64,000 nt of DNA from Neodiprion pinetum (lineage: Eukaryota; Arthropoda; Insecta; Hymenoptera; Diprionidae). Positions within the stretch are counted from its first letter, which is position 1. Each line of letters starts with the position of its first letter. The DNA lies in assembly GCF_021155775.2 (NCBI RefSeq), contig NC_060235.2, positions 39,410,607 to 39,474,606 on the forward strand, given 5' to 3'. A model generated the notes under the pieces. That model was not told the origin of the DNA, ran no database searches, and was given only the letters and a program-made list of their open reading frames with translations. Positions 26,277-41,200 of this stretch are shown here, piece by piece. The position numbers and the translations under genes were made by a program.

Positions 26277-29200
26277 CTAAACGCTACTCTCTGTATCAGA
26301 AGCTACAGAGAGTGTTTGCAACTTGGGTACTGTGTAGTTTTCGGTATGGCCAGATATCTGGGAACGACTTGTGACCCTTTCCAAAGTTGACGGGGCTGAA
26401 GGAGTGTCTTGATGTGCTTTAGGAGGTATAGGCGGTGGACTTATCTGAAAAAATTTGAAAGGCCCTGTAATATCGAATGAAAAAAACGTAGGGGCACAAA
26501 ATAGAAGGTAAACTATTCACGCCAAACAACTTACCTCTTGGAAGCTACTTTGAAAAGTATGCGAGCTTTGGAATGTGCTATTAGAAAAATTAGTTAGTGA
26601 AACGTTCAGAGCGTTTATCACAGTAGGTGGAGAAATGTTCATAACATCATTGCACCTTGCCCTGGGCTCAAAATCCTCGTAGCTTAAGTTATTCAGATTT
26701 GTTAGGTGAGATTGGAAGTCCGAAAGGCTAGCTGTCGAAATACCGCTATCTCTCAGGTCATTAGGGTCACTCTGCTGTTCCGTATCGTCCTCTGTATTCC
26801 ATTCCGATGTACGTTTGTGTGTAAGACGCTTGGGTGGAGCAGGTGGACCGATGGAACTTGTATTCGATTCTCTCTTATCAGGAGCTAAAAGAGATACGAA
26901 TTACAGCGAACACGTTATCATTGGAGAAAATCATTTTCAGCTCTAAAACACAACCACAGTGTATAATTTCACTTACTGCAACCTCTGGGTGGCAACGGTG
27001 GAGCTGGTTCAGGTCCTGGTTCACTCCAGGAGTTCCTCATATTAGTCTGATCACTTCCATCTGTTGGTGTTGGCAAAGAATGTCTCAAGGGTAACTTTGG
27101 GCTGATGGGTTTACTCAGAGATCTTTGATGGGTCGGTCTTGGCGGGGTGGTTCCATAGCCCACAGAACGCGGTCTCACTTCTCTTTGCGGAATCGGAGGT
27201 GGAGCACCGTCAACTCTGGTGTAAAAACCTTCGTCTTCCATCTGCCCTTCACTGTCCGTATGAGATATTCTGGAACCAGCTGTTTCCAGAGTAGCAGGAC
27301 GCTGCTTTTCATTTGTCGGCAATGGCGGTAATGGCGAACTGTAATATTTGAGTGAAGTCATATAAATGTTCCATTCTGAAAGGCTTGTTACATCTTCAAC
27401 AAAATTGGTTTTATCAGAAACATAAAACTCACTTGATGATGCTGTCCTGGTGGATCGTTCTCTGCCTTGCCAAAGGTCCCAAACCTTGTTTCAATTGAGT
27501 AAATCTCTCGATCAGTCTTTTATGCAAGGGTTGTACACCGGCAGGAGCAAGTTGCCCGTGCAAAAGTAGACCTGATTCCAGAACGCTCATTTGATCGAGA
27601 ATCAAACTTCTTAGACGGTTTACGTGAGGAATAGCGTCCGGGTTTTGCCTCGAGAATTCTGATGTTAAAAATGCTTCCTCGTATTTCGTTATACCACCCA
27701 TAACATTGGCATCAATTATTCCCTGTAGCCTCATGCTAAACGGATTGATATTTCTATGGGGTTCTGCTGTATACTGTGCAACAAGTTTTCGCAATTCACG
27801 TTCCACAGATTGCATTGTCTCGCAGGCAAATTGTACCGGAGCGAGAAGCTCCGTTCTTTTTTCTATCACTTCAAACCATCTAAGTATGCCAGGAAGTTTT
27901 GCTTCTGTCGTTAGCAATGTCCGTTCGATCCATAAAGATTTGAACTCGTTTTCCCTGTCAACTGGACCTCGATGCAGAGGACGATCGAATGTGAATTTTC
28001 GAACGTCGTTCACCAAGTAAAATGCCACTATTCTCTCAGGGACTTCCGTCATACCGTAACCCAGGCTTCCCTCCTCTGGTATCGGCTTGACATTGCAGAT
28101 TTGAATAACTAGAATTGTGTTACAGGATTTTAGAGGAGAATACTTATACTACATGATCAGAAATTAGGAAATTGAGAATTGTTACAGAATATAATATATG
28201 TAGTATAAAACTCACATTGGCCCTCAGAAGAAATAATAGTTTCGTCGGGTGGTGAATTCTTCATCAGAATTTGTGCGCTTGGAAATTCCGTTTGCAATCG
28301 TTGAGTAAAAGCTCCAATCCTCTCGTACTCCAGACCTCGATAAATGAATAGTTTGTTCTAAGAAAAAAAACAAAAGAAAAGACAATGATTATGTGCCGGA
28401 TTATTTCAATATGCTCAGGTTCGCAATTTTGCTCAAATCTTGTTATTAAAGATAATCAATTTACCCTGACGAATAGCGGAAAGCTTAGTCCATAGAAGCC
28501 TACTCTAAAGTACTCTGGCTCTGGTCTCAGTTGCGTAAGAATATTATCCAAGAATCTTGCCTGGGTTCTTAATATGTGACTAAGCTTAGCATAATCGTAT
28601 AATCTCGATTCGTACAACACAGCCAATTCTTTGCACAAAGGTATTCCTTTCTCCCAACATTTGCCTCTATCGAAATAATGAATTATCTGATGATAGAGCA
28701 ATTCTTTCCTTTGCCATTCTGGCTGCTGTGGATGTGCGTGATCAGGTGGTAATGTTGTTGCTCCCCATCCTAGCTGATCGGCGTATAATTTCATTGTGAA
28801 GCCGGCTTCTGTATAGTTTTCAGCTGCCAGATGCAAGTCGTGAAGTTTATAAATGTAGCGTAGATACATTTCTTTTCGATTGAACTCGTTTTTGTAAAAG
28901 TTCTGGATGAAACACAGAAATATACCCATTTTAGTTATGCAATAAGTGTGTTGGAGGCAACACAAACTCGTCTTTCAAGAGACAAATGAAGACAAAGAGA
29001 ACTTGAGGAATCTTCCAGTAACTTTAATGACGCAAGACTTTCTGTAAAACATCATGTGTCTAACGCTTCAATATGATTTGCTGTTGGTATATTTAGCACC
29101 CTCTAAGCCACGCGAGTGCTACAAGTAGCAAATTAACAAACAGCATAATGACATTAACACATTGCCAATTAATAATAGACTGATTTTATATCCATCTGTT

Positions 29201-32200
29201 ACTTCAACTAGACGTATGTTACTTAAGCACCTAAACTAAGTTTGACTGTAAGAACGATGCATCTCTATCGAATTGACTGCAAACACATTTTTAAAGTATC
29301 ACTTATACCTACCAACAAATTCACAGTGCAAGACATTCGCTTATCTCTGTTCTCATCGCCTTGAATAACGCTTCTGTAATCTAGCAATCTTTCTAGCAAG
29401 CGTGTTACAGAGGTGATAAATGCTGTACCACTATCTTTCCACGTTGGATCTTCTGATTGAACTCTATCCAGCAATCTGAAAATTTGTTCAACAAAAACAA
29501 GTCAGCATATTTAAATGTATGTTGAACAGTAAAATAACGAGCATAATTTTCTCATATGACACACAGACTTACACGGCACTGAGGTGCTCCCTATAGCCGC
29601 ATGGAATTAAACATTGCACGTTATTCAAAATGAAATTAGCAGCAATGACACAAATTATATAAATCTTTATGTTTGCAGTTAAAAGTTGCAGAAACTGTTT
29701 GTTTCTACAACACATACTTACATGGTATTAAATAACTGTCGATATTCGTCGTCACCTTTGTTCTCGCTGATTAGAATATCGAGTTTATCGATTAATTCTG
29801 ATTCAACAGATTTAAAACTGCCTCTAGCGCGTTGTTCGCATTCCATCATATCGAAAAATATATGTAAAGTTGCTTTTCTCAGCTCGCTCTCTGGCACTAG
29901 AGTAACTTCTAGAAACGGTCCCACCATTCCAGGAATAAAGTCCAATTTTCGTTCACCCAAATGCGACCACATAGATAGTATTTGAAATCCCATTAAAACT
30001 CTCATGTCACCATATTTTTCAACAACCTTTTCCCTCTTCACTTCAGAGAATTGTTCCAACTGAAGGGAAGGTTGAGTCAAATAGGCCACAGCCAAATTGA
30101 AATAGGTCGACCAGAGTTGAGAGTCAAAGCTGCCGTGTAAAAATCTGAAGGCCAACGGTTGCGCCAGCTCTTGCAGCGACCTCAAAATGATGTTATTTGC
30201 TTGCATTCTGATCACTAACCAATCAGGAGGGAATATTTCTTGTCTGACCAGGTCTCTGAAGACTAGAAACACTCTTAAAAGGAAATCTTTCAATGGTTTT
30301 CGCTCACCGCCGTGGGTCAATTCTTCCCACAGTCTTGAATAGTGATACTCATCAAGGAGCTGAAGAAGACCGATTAAACAACCGACAAGACATCCCAAAT
30401 TGGGACAGCTAGAATCGATCACGATCAATATCGTTTGAATCAAGATATCCAATGTCGAAAGACACAGAGTCTCAACGTCATGGTGTATGCAATTGTTAAC
30501 TTTGTTTGTATCATGTGCTCGTTTATAAAGGAAGCTGAGAAGTTCCCCTAAAATGTCCGTACAAGCTCTAAGCTCTTCTCTTCTGGCTAAGTGTACCCTT
30601 AGATGTCTGCAAATTGTGGTCAATAATAAATTTCTGCTCTCATCGTCTTGGAAGAGCTGAGATGTGACAATATTTTTTATGGCTGTGAGCTTAGACCGCA
30701 TTAACTCTGGAGGGGGTTCTCGCGGCAGCGAATCAAGCATTTGGCATGTTAGTCTGGCCACTTCTAGGACCGGTAAAACGGCAACAAGCTGTTCGAACAC
30801 TGCCGAAATTGAGAGAAGCAATGCCACTTGCGACAAAAGTACAACGTCAGATGATATACTCAGCATTTTATTCAGCGCCGCAAACACACAGTATAAATCT
30901 CGCTTGAAGCTGTCTTCGTATTGACCCGCGGTTGCTCTGGAGAACAGCAAACGGCTCTGGATAATAAATTTGAATATGTATTCCAGAGATCTAAAACACT
31001 TCATAATCGGTTCTTGCTTCTCAGCAGCAGTTACCCAGTCAGCGCAGTGCTGCACACTGCTCAATAGCCCTTTGTAAACTAAAGCGGCTGCAAAATGACC
31101 TGATATATAGGCATCCATGACGGGTTTGAAGTGCTCGAATTTTGGATCCTCTAGTAGACTGAATATCGAAACAAGGACTTGAAATACCAAGCCGGAGTGA
31201 GCGGTCGAGTTCCCATCTTCTGTATGGAACATGGAAAACAACGCGTCCAGTATATCTTGAAGAAATTTAACCAACTCCTCACCCCCTAATCTCAATACTC
31301 GTCCTAGGGCTTCGGATATTCTTTCCGGATGCTCTTTCCACTGTAGAAGACTTAGCAGGTCAACATTTTGTGTTAGTTTTGTACTGCAGAGTAAAGAGTG
31401 CACAAATACAGCCTCTTTGTGCGATCTCGTGAACGGCGGTGTGCCTGTAATACGAATATTTTCTGTAATTATTAATACCGTAGGATGATAAGATTTAGAG
31501 CAAACTTCTCAGATTCTACACTATGCCAATTTTGAATAGAACCTGTACTAAATTTGGTTGAACGTTACCAAAGTCACGTTATGACAAATGTACTGGCAAT
31601 TAATCGGTAGTATGTGAAAAATGGTATTACAGTATAGATAATAGTTACCTGGAGAATTAGGTTCTCGAGCGCTACTTGGCAATGACAGATAACTGAGAGT
31701 GTCCAACTTGGCACGATCTTCGCACTTGTAGATGTAGAGTTCATGCTGACCATCTTGCAGCGTGGCTCCACCCGGCTCCATCAAACGAACAAACGCAAAT
31801 CCAAACAACTTCTTGTCGTTCTTTTCACGGGCTAGACGACCAAGTACAAAGAAACAATGATTATTGTACTAGGACATGTAGTAGCTGGCTGTTCGAGTCA
31901 ATAAAACATTTTTTAAGAAATTTCATTAATGTTGAAAGCATTATTGTTTATCGTTATACTCACTGGAACAGTGTCTGAATTCTAAGCGTACGTGAGATCC
32001 GTAAAATTTATCGATTGGAATTGCAAGCCGGATTGTTTCAGCCCATGATGGACTGTTGTAGTGATAGATAATTAGACTTTGGTATTCCGAACTCGCGTCC
32101 ATGCCAGCTGCTCCGAATAAGCAACCTTCCAAGGGCTGACCTTCCGCGTCCAGCATTAATATGGTGACCTATAATTGCAGCAGTTCGGTTTAGTGAAATT

Positions 32201-35200
32201 CTTGTGGAATGTAAAGCATAAATTATACAATACATCACAGGTATATCCGAGCCTAGCACTTACCTCTATATTTTTAGCTGTAGATTTCCCACCACGCTCA
32301 AACTCCCCCCTTTCCAATTTTAAATACAAATCGTTGCGCACATCACCCGGCATAATAACGTCTGAAAATCCGAGCTTCTTCGTCAAGCAAATATTTTTGA
32401 ATAACAAGGGATGCTCTTCTCGAACCTGAGACAACTCTCCATGCAAAACACGCAGAGATGCCACGATGCCATAATTTGGCTGTCCCGTTAAGGGGGAACA
32501 TTTGTTGTTTCGAATTATTTGCTCGTGCAATTGATGAAATTCCTTTTCTTCGCCCTGATATACCTGAAATACAATACACAGATGTATAATTTCCATGGGA
32601 AATACAAGACTATTCAAAGGCACCGTTTCCTAAAACGACCAACAACATGCTTTGTACGTAAATAATGTTTTAAAAAATTCCCATTGTACCTTAAAAGTCA
32701 TTTCCGATTCTTCGCTGTGATCCTGCGTGGCTTCAGCCAAACACAAAACAGCGACTCCGTGTGGCCTCCGATAAACGGTGCTGCATGCCTTATTTTTTCC
32801 TGAATCCGAGTAAAGCATTCGTCCGCATCTCATTACGTGGGCAACCATGTACAAATCTTTGCTCAAATCGGCGTTACCGAGATCGGTAAAAATTGTACAG
32901 TTGCTGTGCAATTTTTCAACATAGTTGGAAAAACCTTCCTTAGATATTCTGACTAAAAATCTTTCGCTCAGGTACTGAGAGTGCCTTGCGTCGTATAGTG
33001 AAAAATAAATTTCAACATCCTCCCCGATTGTGTGGCCAAAATCTCGCATACTGAAGTACAAGTGATGAGTCAAAACTTTCTTGTGTTCCTTGCGCCTTAA
33101 CGTACCGCGCGCTGATGCACCTTGAGAATTTTCCGCGCTTTGCACGTGCTAAAAAAATGAATAATTTGTTTATTTCACTTATGCGATGACTTTTCGTCCA
33201 TACAGACGTACTCGTCTTCATTTTCTAAATTTAGCTGAGTATTAGAATAAACTAGGATTTTGCTGAACGAATGCGGTACGCCTTTTGCAGCTAGGCAACC
33301 CAGTACGCATGAGAGTAACGCCGGTGTTTCGATCACAGGCGAATGCGAAAAACCCAAGTGACTTACCACGTGGTATAATTCGATGACAGACATCGTATCG
33401 GGATCTACCATATGTGATCCTTGCCGAGGCACAAGGTCCAAGCCGAGTTTTCTGAAGCATAAATGAGAGAAAGAAAGAATTTATACAAGTTTATTGAAAA
33501 TTTTATTTTTTCAGGGCGAAAGTAAGCGCTTTCGAATCAGACTTGATCCGCCAGTGGAAATGCATGAGTTTGATGCTCCTGTACGGCAGTAAGTTGCAGG
33601 TCGAGGTCAAGGGCAATCGGGGGTGGGGTGACCGCGGGTCTTTGACCTGAATCGCAGGATCGAGAATATTGGGTACGTTAAAAAAATGTAGAATTAATGG
33701 ATGACTAAGTTATAATAATCCATAACTGTAAATGGCCGCATGACCTTTCATTAAATTTCTGACACGTGTTATTTAAATTATCCCCAATCAACAGTAACAT
33801 GACATGCCCGTATACGATAGCGTGATCAGTTAATCCCTGACAGATTATACGGAGTATGAAATCAAATGACAATAATTATGACGGAGCCTTTTTATGAGGC
33901 GGCTAATATGTCTCTGCCGGGTTGCATGCGTGCCAATTAAAGACACGTACCACGTGTAAGTAGCCCAGTATTTATCTCAACAGGTGCTATTCATTTGCAT
34001 CCACAGAAATCGCGGCAAGTCAACTCCTCGCTGCGATACGGAGATAAGTGTCGATCCGACTCGTGTCCCGTTGAGCCGATAAACAGTATATAAGAGTCAC
34101 CGTTAAAAATTGGATAAATATACCCTGCGTAAATATGTTACACAAGCTGCAACCGATAGATATTTATATATACTTTTGCGATACTCGGATCACGCAAACG
34201 CGTGCCTGCAAGCACGAGGTGAAAACCGTGATTAGGGAAGAGATTGATGGGAGGGTTTATAATGTATAATATGTGTCCGTAGGTCGTAGAGTATAGCACA
34301 ATTTCTCGGTATTGTGCACGCCGAGGTGCGTCCGGGAATTTCAATGTACCAGACAGGACCCACGCCCGATCGAGTGAGGCAAGTCCCATCGTTCCCGTGC
34401 TCGGGCCCCGTGAGACCAACGTCAGGCCCCTCGGTTGCCCCCACCAAAGGAATGCAGGCGAGTCTTGCGGAGACCTGAATGCGCGGAGACAGGTTCGGGC
34501 AATGTCCGTCGTTTCGTGACCGCCTATATCTATGACTCCGCTCACCCTATGCCCCGTTCAAAAAATATCGCATCGCGACCACAAAATCGAACTAAAGGCA
34601 TCGTTAAATCCTTGTCGAACGGTTAAAACAGACATCGAACGAAGCCTTGGCTGCGGACATCATAATTATTATGCTCTCGAAGTTTATAACCTAAGCAATG
34701 AAGTTAAAAGGATGCTGTAGTCAGTTTTTACCGACCGCGTTGAATGTCACTTGTTTTTAATATTATATCATTTAATTACCATTTAGATATAACGACGAAG
34801 AAAATTGTTGAAAAACTTTTTTCCTTTCTTTACTCGGTCGGTAAGGACTGACTATAGCATCGTAAAGTTAATCATATTTCAGGAAGGATCGCTAGGGTTA
34901 CAATATTTGCTTTTCACTGTTACGTTCTCGGAAAACCTACGGCGAGTCCAACTCTTTCATTTTTCCTTGACCTTTGGATTCGAGATCCGATCTAAAACCT
35001 CAAAGTTACAGTCGTGCTCGGCTGATGAAATGGACACTATAAAAGCACACCCCTCCGCAGTAACGTAGAATAAAAGTGATTGTACATACAACTCGCAGCG
35101 TCTGCACGGACATCAGCCGATTTTATGTCCTCGAGGTAACCTCGCGTGCACACGCTGTGGGTAAGGTACACATTCATACAAAACCAGTCTTCCTACAGTA

Positions 35201-38200
35201 TAAAATGGGTCTTGCTGGTTATGCCCAGAGGATATACCTGGACTCGTACATATAGGTGCAGGTATACATATACGATTACGGTAGACCGAATTTCCACGAC
35301 GAAACATCGTCCAGAAGAATTTCACCAGCAAACGGATATAGTTATGGCGTGACGTCATCTCCCGGCTATTCAACCGGCAGTTGGAATGTTTCAGAATGAT
35401 TTGTAGAATGGTTTTTAATATAGACTTTATATTTAACCACAGCCGCTGTACAAATCAACATTTTATAAACTTTACAAGAAGCTATGCCGCAATTTTCAGT
35501 ATTTCTTCAAAATAAATACAAGTGCAAGTTACGGATATAGTGTCCACTGTTTCACACTTGCAACCGAACTTCGTGGCTAAAGAGAAACTATCAGATGAAT
35601 ATATGCTTTGGGTTTATTATACTGGTCAATAATGTTTAAATTCTTCCATGTTGCTTAGTATCTTCAGTATTTGTAAGTTTGACAAATTTGAAAATCAATA
35701 TTATTATGATATTTAAGAGGAGCAAAAGTTATATCGATTGTTTATCAATTGAATGGAGCTCTCAAAGTCAAGTCCAATTGCCTATGTCTTTTTAGAGAGT
35801 TCAATTTGATCACCGACTATCAACGAGTATATCTGTAATTAACATGTCAACAAGTTGTAGCCAAAGTATATTACAACCGTGTGGTACATAGAAAGTGCAG
35901 TGCGCAAATAAGAAATATTTATCTACTATTGACTGGGCTCGTTATACACATTACCCAGCTGAGAATTTGTCTGATTTTCACGTGTGCGTGATTCAGAGTT
36001 AAACGCCTGAAGTATGTAATGTAGGTATATGGGTGAGTTTGTTCAATGAATTAGAACGACTAGTCTTAAGCCTGTTGATACGAAGAATAAAGAAGCCTGT
36101 TGATACGTGTAATTAGAAGCGCGACGTTCTCTCTTCGGTCTCTAATATACCTTCGCAGTTATAAACTCTATTCTTCCTTCAAACATTGGCAGATATACTT
36201 TCCTACAAGTCGTACCTCCCAGCATTCGCAGTTTCGACGATGTTAAACCCGGCTTTTAGACCGTTGTATAAAGTATACCTGGAATTTCCTACCTAACTAT
36301 ATTATAAACGATTCATCATAGCTATACCTGAGTAGAAACAGACACCAAGATACGAGCTGACGAGGCGGTTTCATTATACAAAACGTGTCCAGACTTCCGA
36401 GTCATTAGTTTCAGTTATAACCGATTCTCGTACGTATAACTGCACACCTGTTATTTAAGATATATCGTATAAAGATTATTTCACGCCACCTACACGAAGA
36501 AACCGTTATCGTATCTCGTTTGCCGAATATAAGTAAATGACGAATCGACCGTTCCCCTTAAAACATCGACAAAGTAAAAGGACACCTCATATTCGAAGGA
36601 AATCAATCCATCATCGACGATAATTGCGAAGATAAGTATAATAAGGTACAACAGAGTGTGCAGAGTTATTGCACAACCAATGAACCGGGTTAATCTGAAA
36701 GTTATGTATATACAATAATAAACCTGTACGTACTGCACATGCCGCATTGTAAAAAGTCTTCATATCCATTCGTGCAAACGTGCGCTTACACACACACGCA
36801 CACACACAGGCATAAAATGGCAATTTGCGATGGATGTCAGGGCTGCGAGGGCTGTGCATGGCAGTCCAGCTCAAACGGTCTTAATTAAGCCCCATATAGC
36901 ATGACGATTTACTCTGTTCAGGCTAAAAATAAAAGATAGTCGTAGGGTAGGCTATTATTTCAGCTGTTATAGGCCACGGGAGTTCGCAGAGATATAATAC
37001 GATGGTGAACGGAAACCGGGAAGCTGCGCCTTCGTTAACTGATAGTCCGAACCACATATTTTCCATATTGCAGCAATGCAAGTGTCTTTACATGCGGTTA
37101 AACCTGAACATAATTATTTCCTCTTATTCCAGGATCTTCGATGACAATACTGCCGCCACATGACATTGCAACGTCAGATTGGGAAACCCTTTATTCTTGA
37201 TCTGTACATGCAATTGTAACTGAGAATGATTTTTATTACCCGTAACAAGTATTGCTGCTGAATGAATTACAACGAAATCGGAGAGAGGGAAATGAAAAAT
37301 ATGGGTCAATCGACGCGGAACGATTCAAATTATCCTGATATACATACCTATATTATACTTATATTGCAGAGGTATAAAAACTTGAAGTATAAAAAAACGA
37401 CTAAAGTTGGCACATTCTCGGCAATCCTGCAATACCGAGGAAATAGCACTGTTATACTAATATGTAATTAGTTAAACGGTTGAACGAACATACGTCCGTC
37501 TCTTCGAGCCAATTATAAAACCGGTAGCATCGGCAGGGCAGCAGTAGCAACATCAGCAAAAACGAAGCATGTACTCAGAGGTAGGCCGTAAAAAGTTCCG
37601 CGCTTTGCCATAATCCATGCAACACCGAAGGTTGGTTGAAACATGATCTTTCCTATTTGGTGTAAGGAAACGAATGAAATCGAATGAGGTTTAAAGGATC
37701 CTAAAAAGGGACCCGGAGCTGTAAGGATCGAGGTATAGTATAACAAAAGCCGACGAGAGACGGATCCTCGAGTCCGAAATGGCAATGGTTCTGAAGTTGA
37801 ACAGGTTCCGTGCATGGTTGCGGCGTATTCACCGAGCCACAAACCTTGACTCTGGTGTGGTACAGCGGAAAGAGCAGACCGGCCACCAGCAGCGTGGCCA
37901 TGTGTCGGAGCAAGAACGCAACATCACGATTTCGTGTCGAGATGCTGCGGTCGCCGTTGCGGAGGCAAGCATGCGCGCACTCACGATCAACGGAATAGCT
38001 GAAACGACCTGGGGAGGATAAAACCTTCCACGTATAATACGTAATATTGGATTACGCCTGGCCTCTACGTGCGTGCATGTACGTACTACATACATACCAA
38101 CATGTTATATATCATAAGTAGTACGTTATACGCATGCGACAATTTTATCGCGTGAGATGCGACGAGAGAAATGAACAATTTTGAAACGACGCTATGTATC

Positions 38201-41200
38201 AGAGGAATGGTCTATACCCTGGCTTGTTCAAAATATCGTCAAATGAGCGAGGTAGCACTTTTAAGTGGTTCTTTTGAACCTCGGTTTCGTCAGTTTTTGT
38301 TTCAACACTGATTGGACTGTACTAATTGTAAATTGGATAGGGGAATTGACGTCGTTTATTACGTGACAGTTTCTAGTCGAGGAAGAAGCAGCTTATTATA
38401 ATTATCATACGTACGGTTCTGCAACAAAGCAATACACGTATATAGCACTAACGGATACTTATGTGTGTAAATGTAAATTCAGACGTATACGTATAAGCGA
38501 AAATTCGTTTTCCAAGCATTAAAAATCTGTTGTGTTCTTAGCGCGATTAGCGATTCCTGTACTATTGTAGGCTTACTATAAATTATATTAATTAAGAGTT
38601 TTCCACCGCTTGTACAATAATATCGCACCACTGTTTAAAAAGAGGCTTCGTGTCTACCGAGAATTTTCAAGGTCGAATAGAATGAAGAAAATAAAAAATA
38701 AATTGTACAAAGAGTATATATCAGAAAACGATAAAGCGGAAGAATAATTCAATATTGCAATGAAAATCATGTGCGCGGAACATCGCTTATAAGTCGTTTT
38801 ATTTGTCCAAGCTACGCGATAATTGCGGTTATCTCCCGGCAGTGGATTTTAATAACAACAGAGAAGAGGAAAGTATAAGTTGGGGAAATATATCAAATTG
38901 CGGTCGATGTAGGTATCCACTCGCCACTTATAGCAGTCTCACAATCAGCATTATTGACAGCGGTTGAAATTGACCGAGAAAAGTCAAGTTTCTGTACGTG
39001 TGAGAATAAGAAATTACCAACGGGATTATACCCAGCGACGTGACGATCAGTTTATACATATATGGAACTGCAGAATAGGATAGAGGAGGGGAAAAGAGGG
39101 AAGGAGGATGACAGACGCCTCACGTAGTAAGAAAGGATTGAGGGGATTCCCATGCCTTATTGCCACAATGAGGTATTTCGAAAAGGGCAGAGAGCCGCAG
39201 CGTATGCTAGGTAATGAACGCGTCTCATCCCCTTCCCGGCTTTCCATGGAAGTTGGAACACGAACAAGGAAAGAATCAAGATGGCGTCCGGCTCGGGCCC
39301 TACGGTCGGAGCCGTGGCAGTTGTTCGACGGGCCCCGTTGGTGCGACACGCTTGTTGTCTCTCCTCGGGTTTATAAGTGCGTGCGTCAGTTGGTTTGGTT
39401 TGATTTATTTGTTTTATTTCTCTCTTAACTTCAATGTAACAACGACGCGACTGGGAATATTGACGGAAAGAAGATAACCGCGTGTGTGTGTTTCTTGCAG
39501 GGAAATAGAAAAATATCTTGGCGCCGTACCTCATTTGAGCTGTAAGGATACCCACTCTGCAACATTTTACTATAAAAGTATTTTATTACTGCCGCAGGGC
39601 TTTTGCCTCTCGAATCTCTTTTCGCCGTTTGCCTTCCGAGTCTCGATTCATTTGTTTTATTTTGTTTTGTTTTGTTCTGTTTTATCAACGGATACGCGAC
39701 GCTTCTTGCGCCGATTCTCGACTGCTTATAGGAAGAAAGGAAACTGACGAAGTGAATTTAGACAATTTACACCGACCGGCGTGCGGCGTCTGTTCATTTC
39801 TCTTTCTCTCTCGCTCTATCTCTCTCATTTTCTTTCTTGTCTCGTACATATTCTCTCGACCGACAGACGACCCTCCTACCGCGTCTCGGTATTTGGCTGC
39901 CTGCCTTTCTGGGTTTACACAACGATACAGAGGCGAGCAAACCGGTCACCCGGCTATCTTGAAAGTCGTATAAAAACGAAAGTTGAGTCAATTCCTGGAA
40001 CTGAGCGTACTAGTAATCCATAGAAATTCGACGCACCGGATGATTCGCCGAACGCCGAATCAACATTCGGATCAGTAAATATCGAGCCATCGGTCTGATA
40101 AGATTCCGCGGAATCTTAAAATTGGACAATATAAAGAATAAAAAAAAAAAAATTATCTTTCAACGTAACGCGAGTGCAGGAGATCGTACGACTGTGTTAT
40201 AAAGGTCGCGACGCCCACGAATTTCGTGATTAGACACTGACGAGCTGCGTTCTACTTGTGTTAGTTCGCGGAATGTTGACACATGCTTCGAACAACGACA
40301 GCACGGAATTAATCTATACGGTATTTTCGATATCTTATCGATTATCCCGAAGATTTTGGCACAATTTTCTCTTATTGTTACGGCTATACTCGTTAAGGAA
40401 TGCCGCTTGGTTAATGGTCGGTACCGTTTTCCAAATGGATCGAAAATGGAGCTACCGAATAGACCTTTGTGCTCTGAACCATTGCATAACGTCATAAAGA
40501 ATTACCTCAAAATAGGAAGACGGAAAAATGAAATTTGTACGAAATGAAATAGCGACAGCTTGTAGTTAACAAATCGAAGTGATATCCGCATTTCTTCATA
40601 CGTACATACATTCCGTAGTATACGTGTGTGTGGAATTTCATAATGCTCGTTTTTCTCGCATTTGTTTAATGCAAATTTCGTGGAAACCGCATGGCAAACG
40701 TTTCCATGTTTAGGCATAACGTAATAAGCAGAATACCTCAAGATGATATTATTGCAATTATAGTATACTTTATTTTTTCTTGGTTTTGTTTACTAAAATG
40801 TACTCCACTTTCGTCACACGATACTACATCCAATGCGAGAAGGAAAATCATAATCTCGTCTGCTTTGACGAATGGATTTGAAAAACAGTACAACGATAAT
40901 ATTCCGGTCGGTAAAACAGGGGCGTAAAACTCCGCCTCAAACAAAGATTGAAGCAATCAATTTCAGCCGGAATATACAATTACGTTAGAAAAATCTGTTA
41001 GCCACATGCGGAGAGCGTAGAACCGTCGCCGGTTTATTGTGCCGCACTGCAGGCGTAATGAATACCGTTTTAAACATACATATTGCAAACATCTGCGATT
41101 ATATAACAAGAAATTGAATTTGTTCTGTAATATGTTTATTAAGCACAGATAGCTCGTTCCATTTCGACATGTTTTTGCTTCAACGATATTAAGGTTCGAT

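Noticed and set aside
27331..27385. Acceptor at about 27378 for sponge exon 16
   Set aside because: It would put the sequence after exon 15 in a frame that stops quickly. The acceptor ending ACAG at 27339-27340 keeps frame and gives NSPLPPLPTNEK.
27429..33441. DOCK1 (myoblast city) identity for the DOCK gene
   Set aside because: The MWxPT start, MVDPD after LDLVPR, and the YKCED/YLSLP block fit DOCK3/4 (sponge) better than DOCK1/2/5.
34138..34545. 135-codon minus-strand ORF in sponge intron 4
   Set aside because: No recognisable family, codon use or splice context. It sits in a moderately GC-rich patch and is probably a chance ORF.
39214..39973. Several overlapping 80-110-codon ORFs on both strands
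   Set aside because: Simple-sequence rich (TTTTG, TCTCTC runs), with no similarity to any family. Possibly leader or promoter DNA of Innexin 3.
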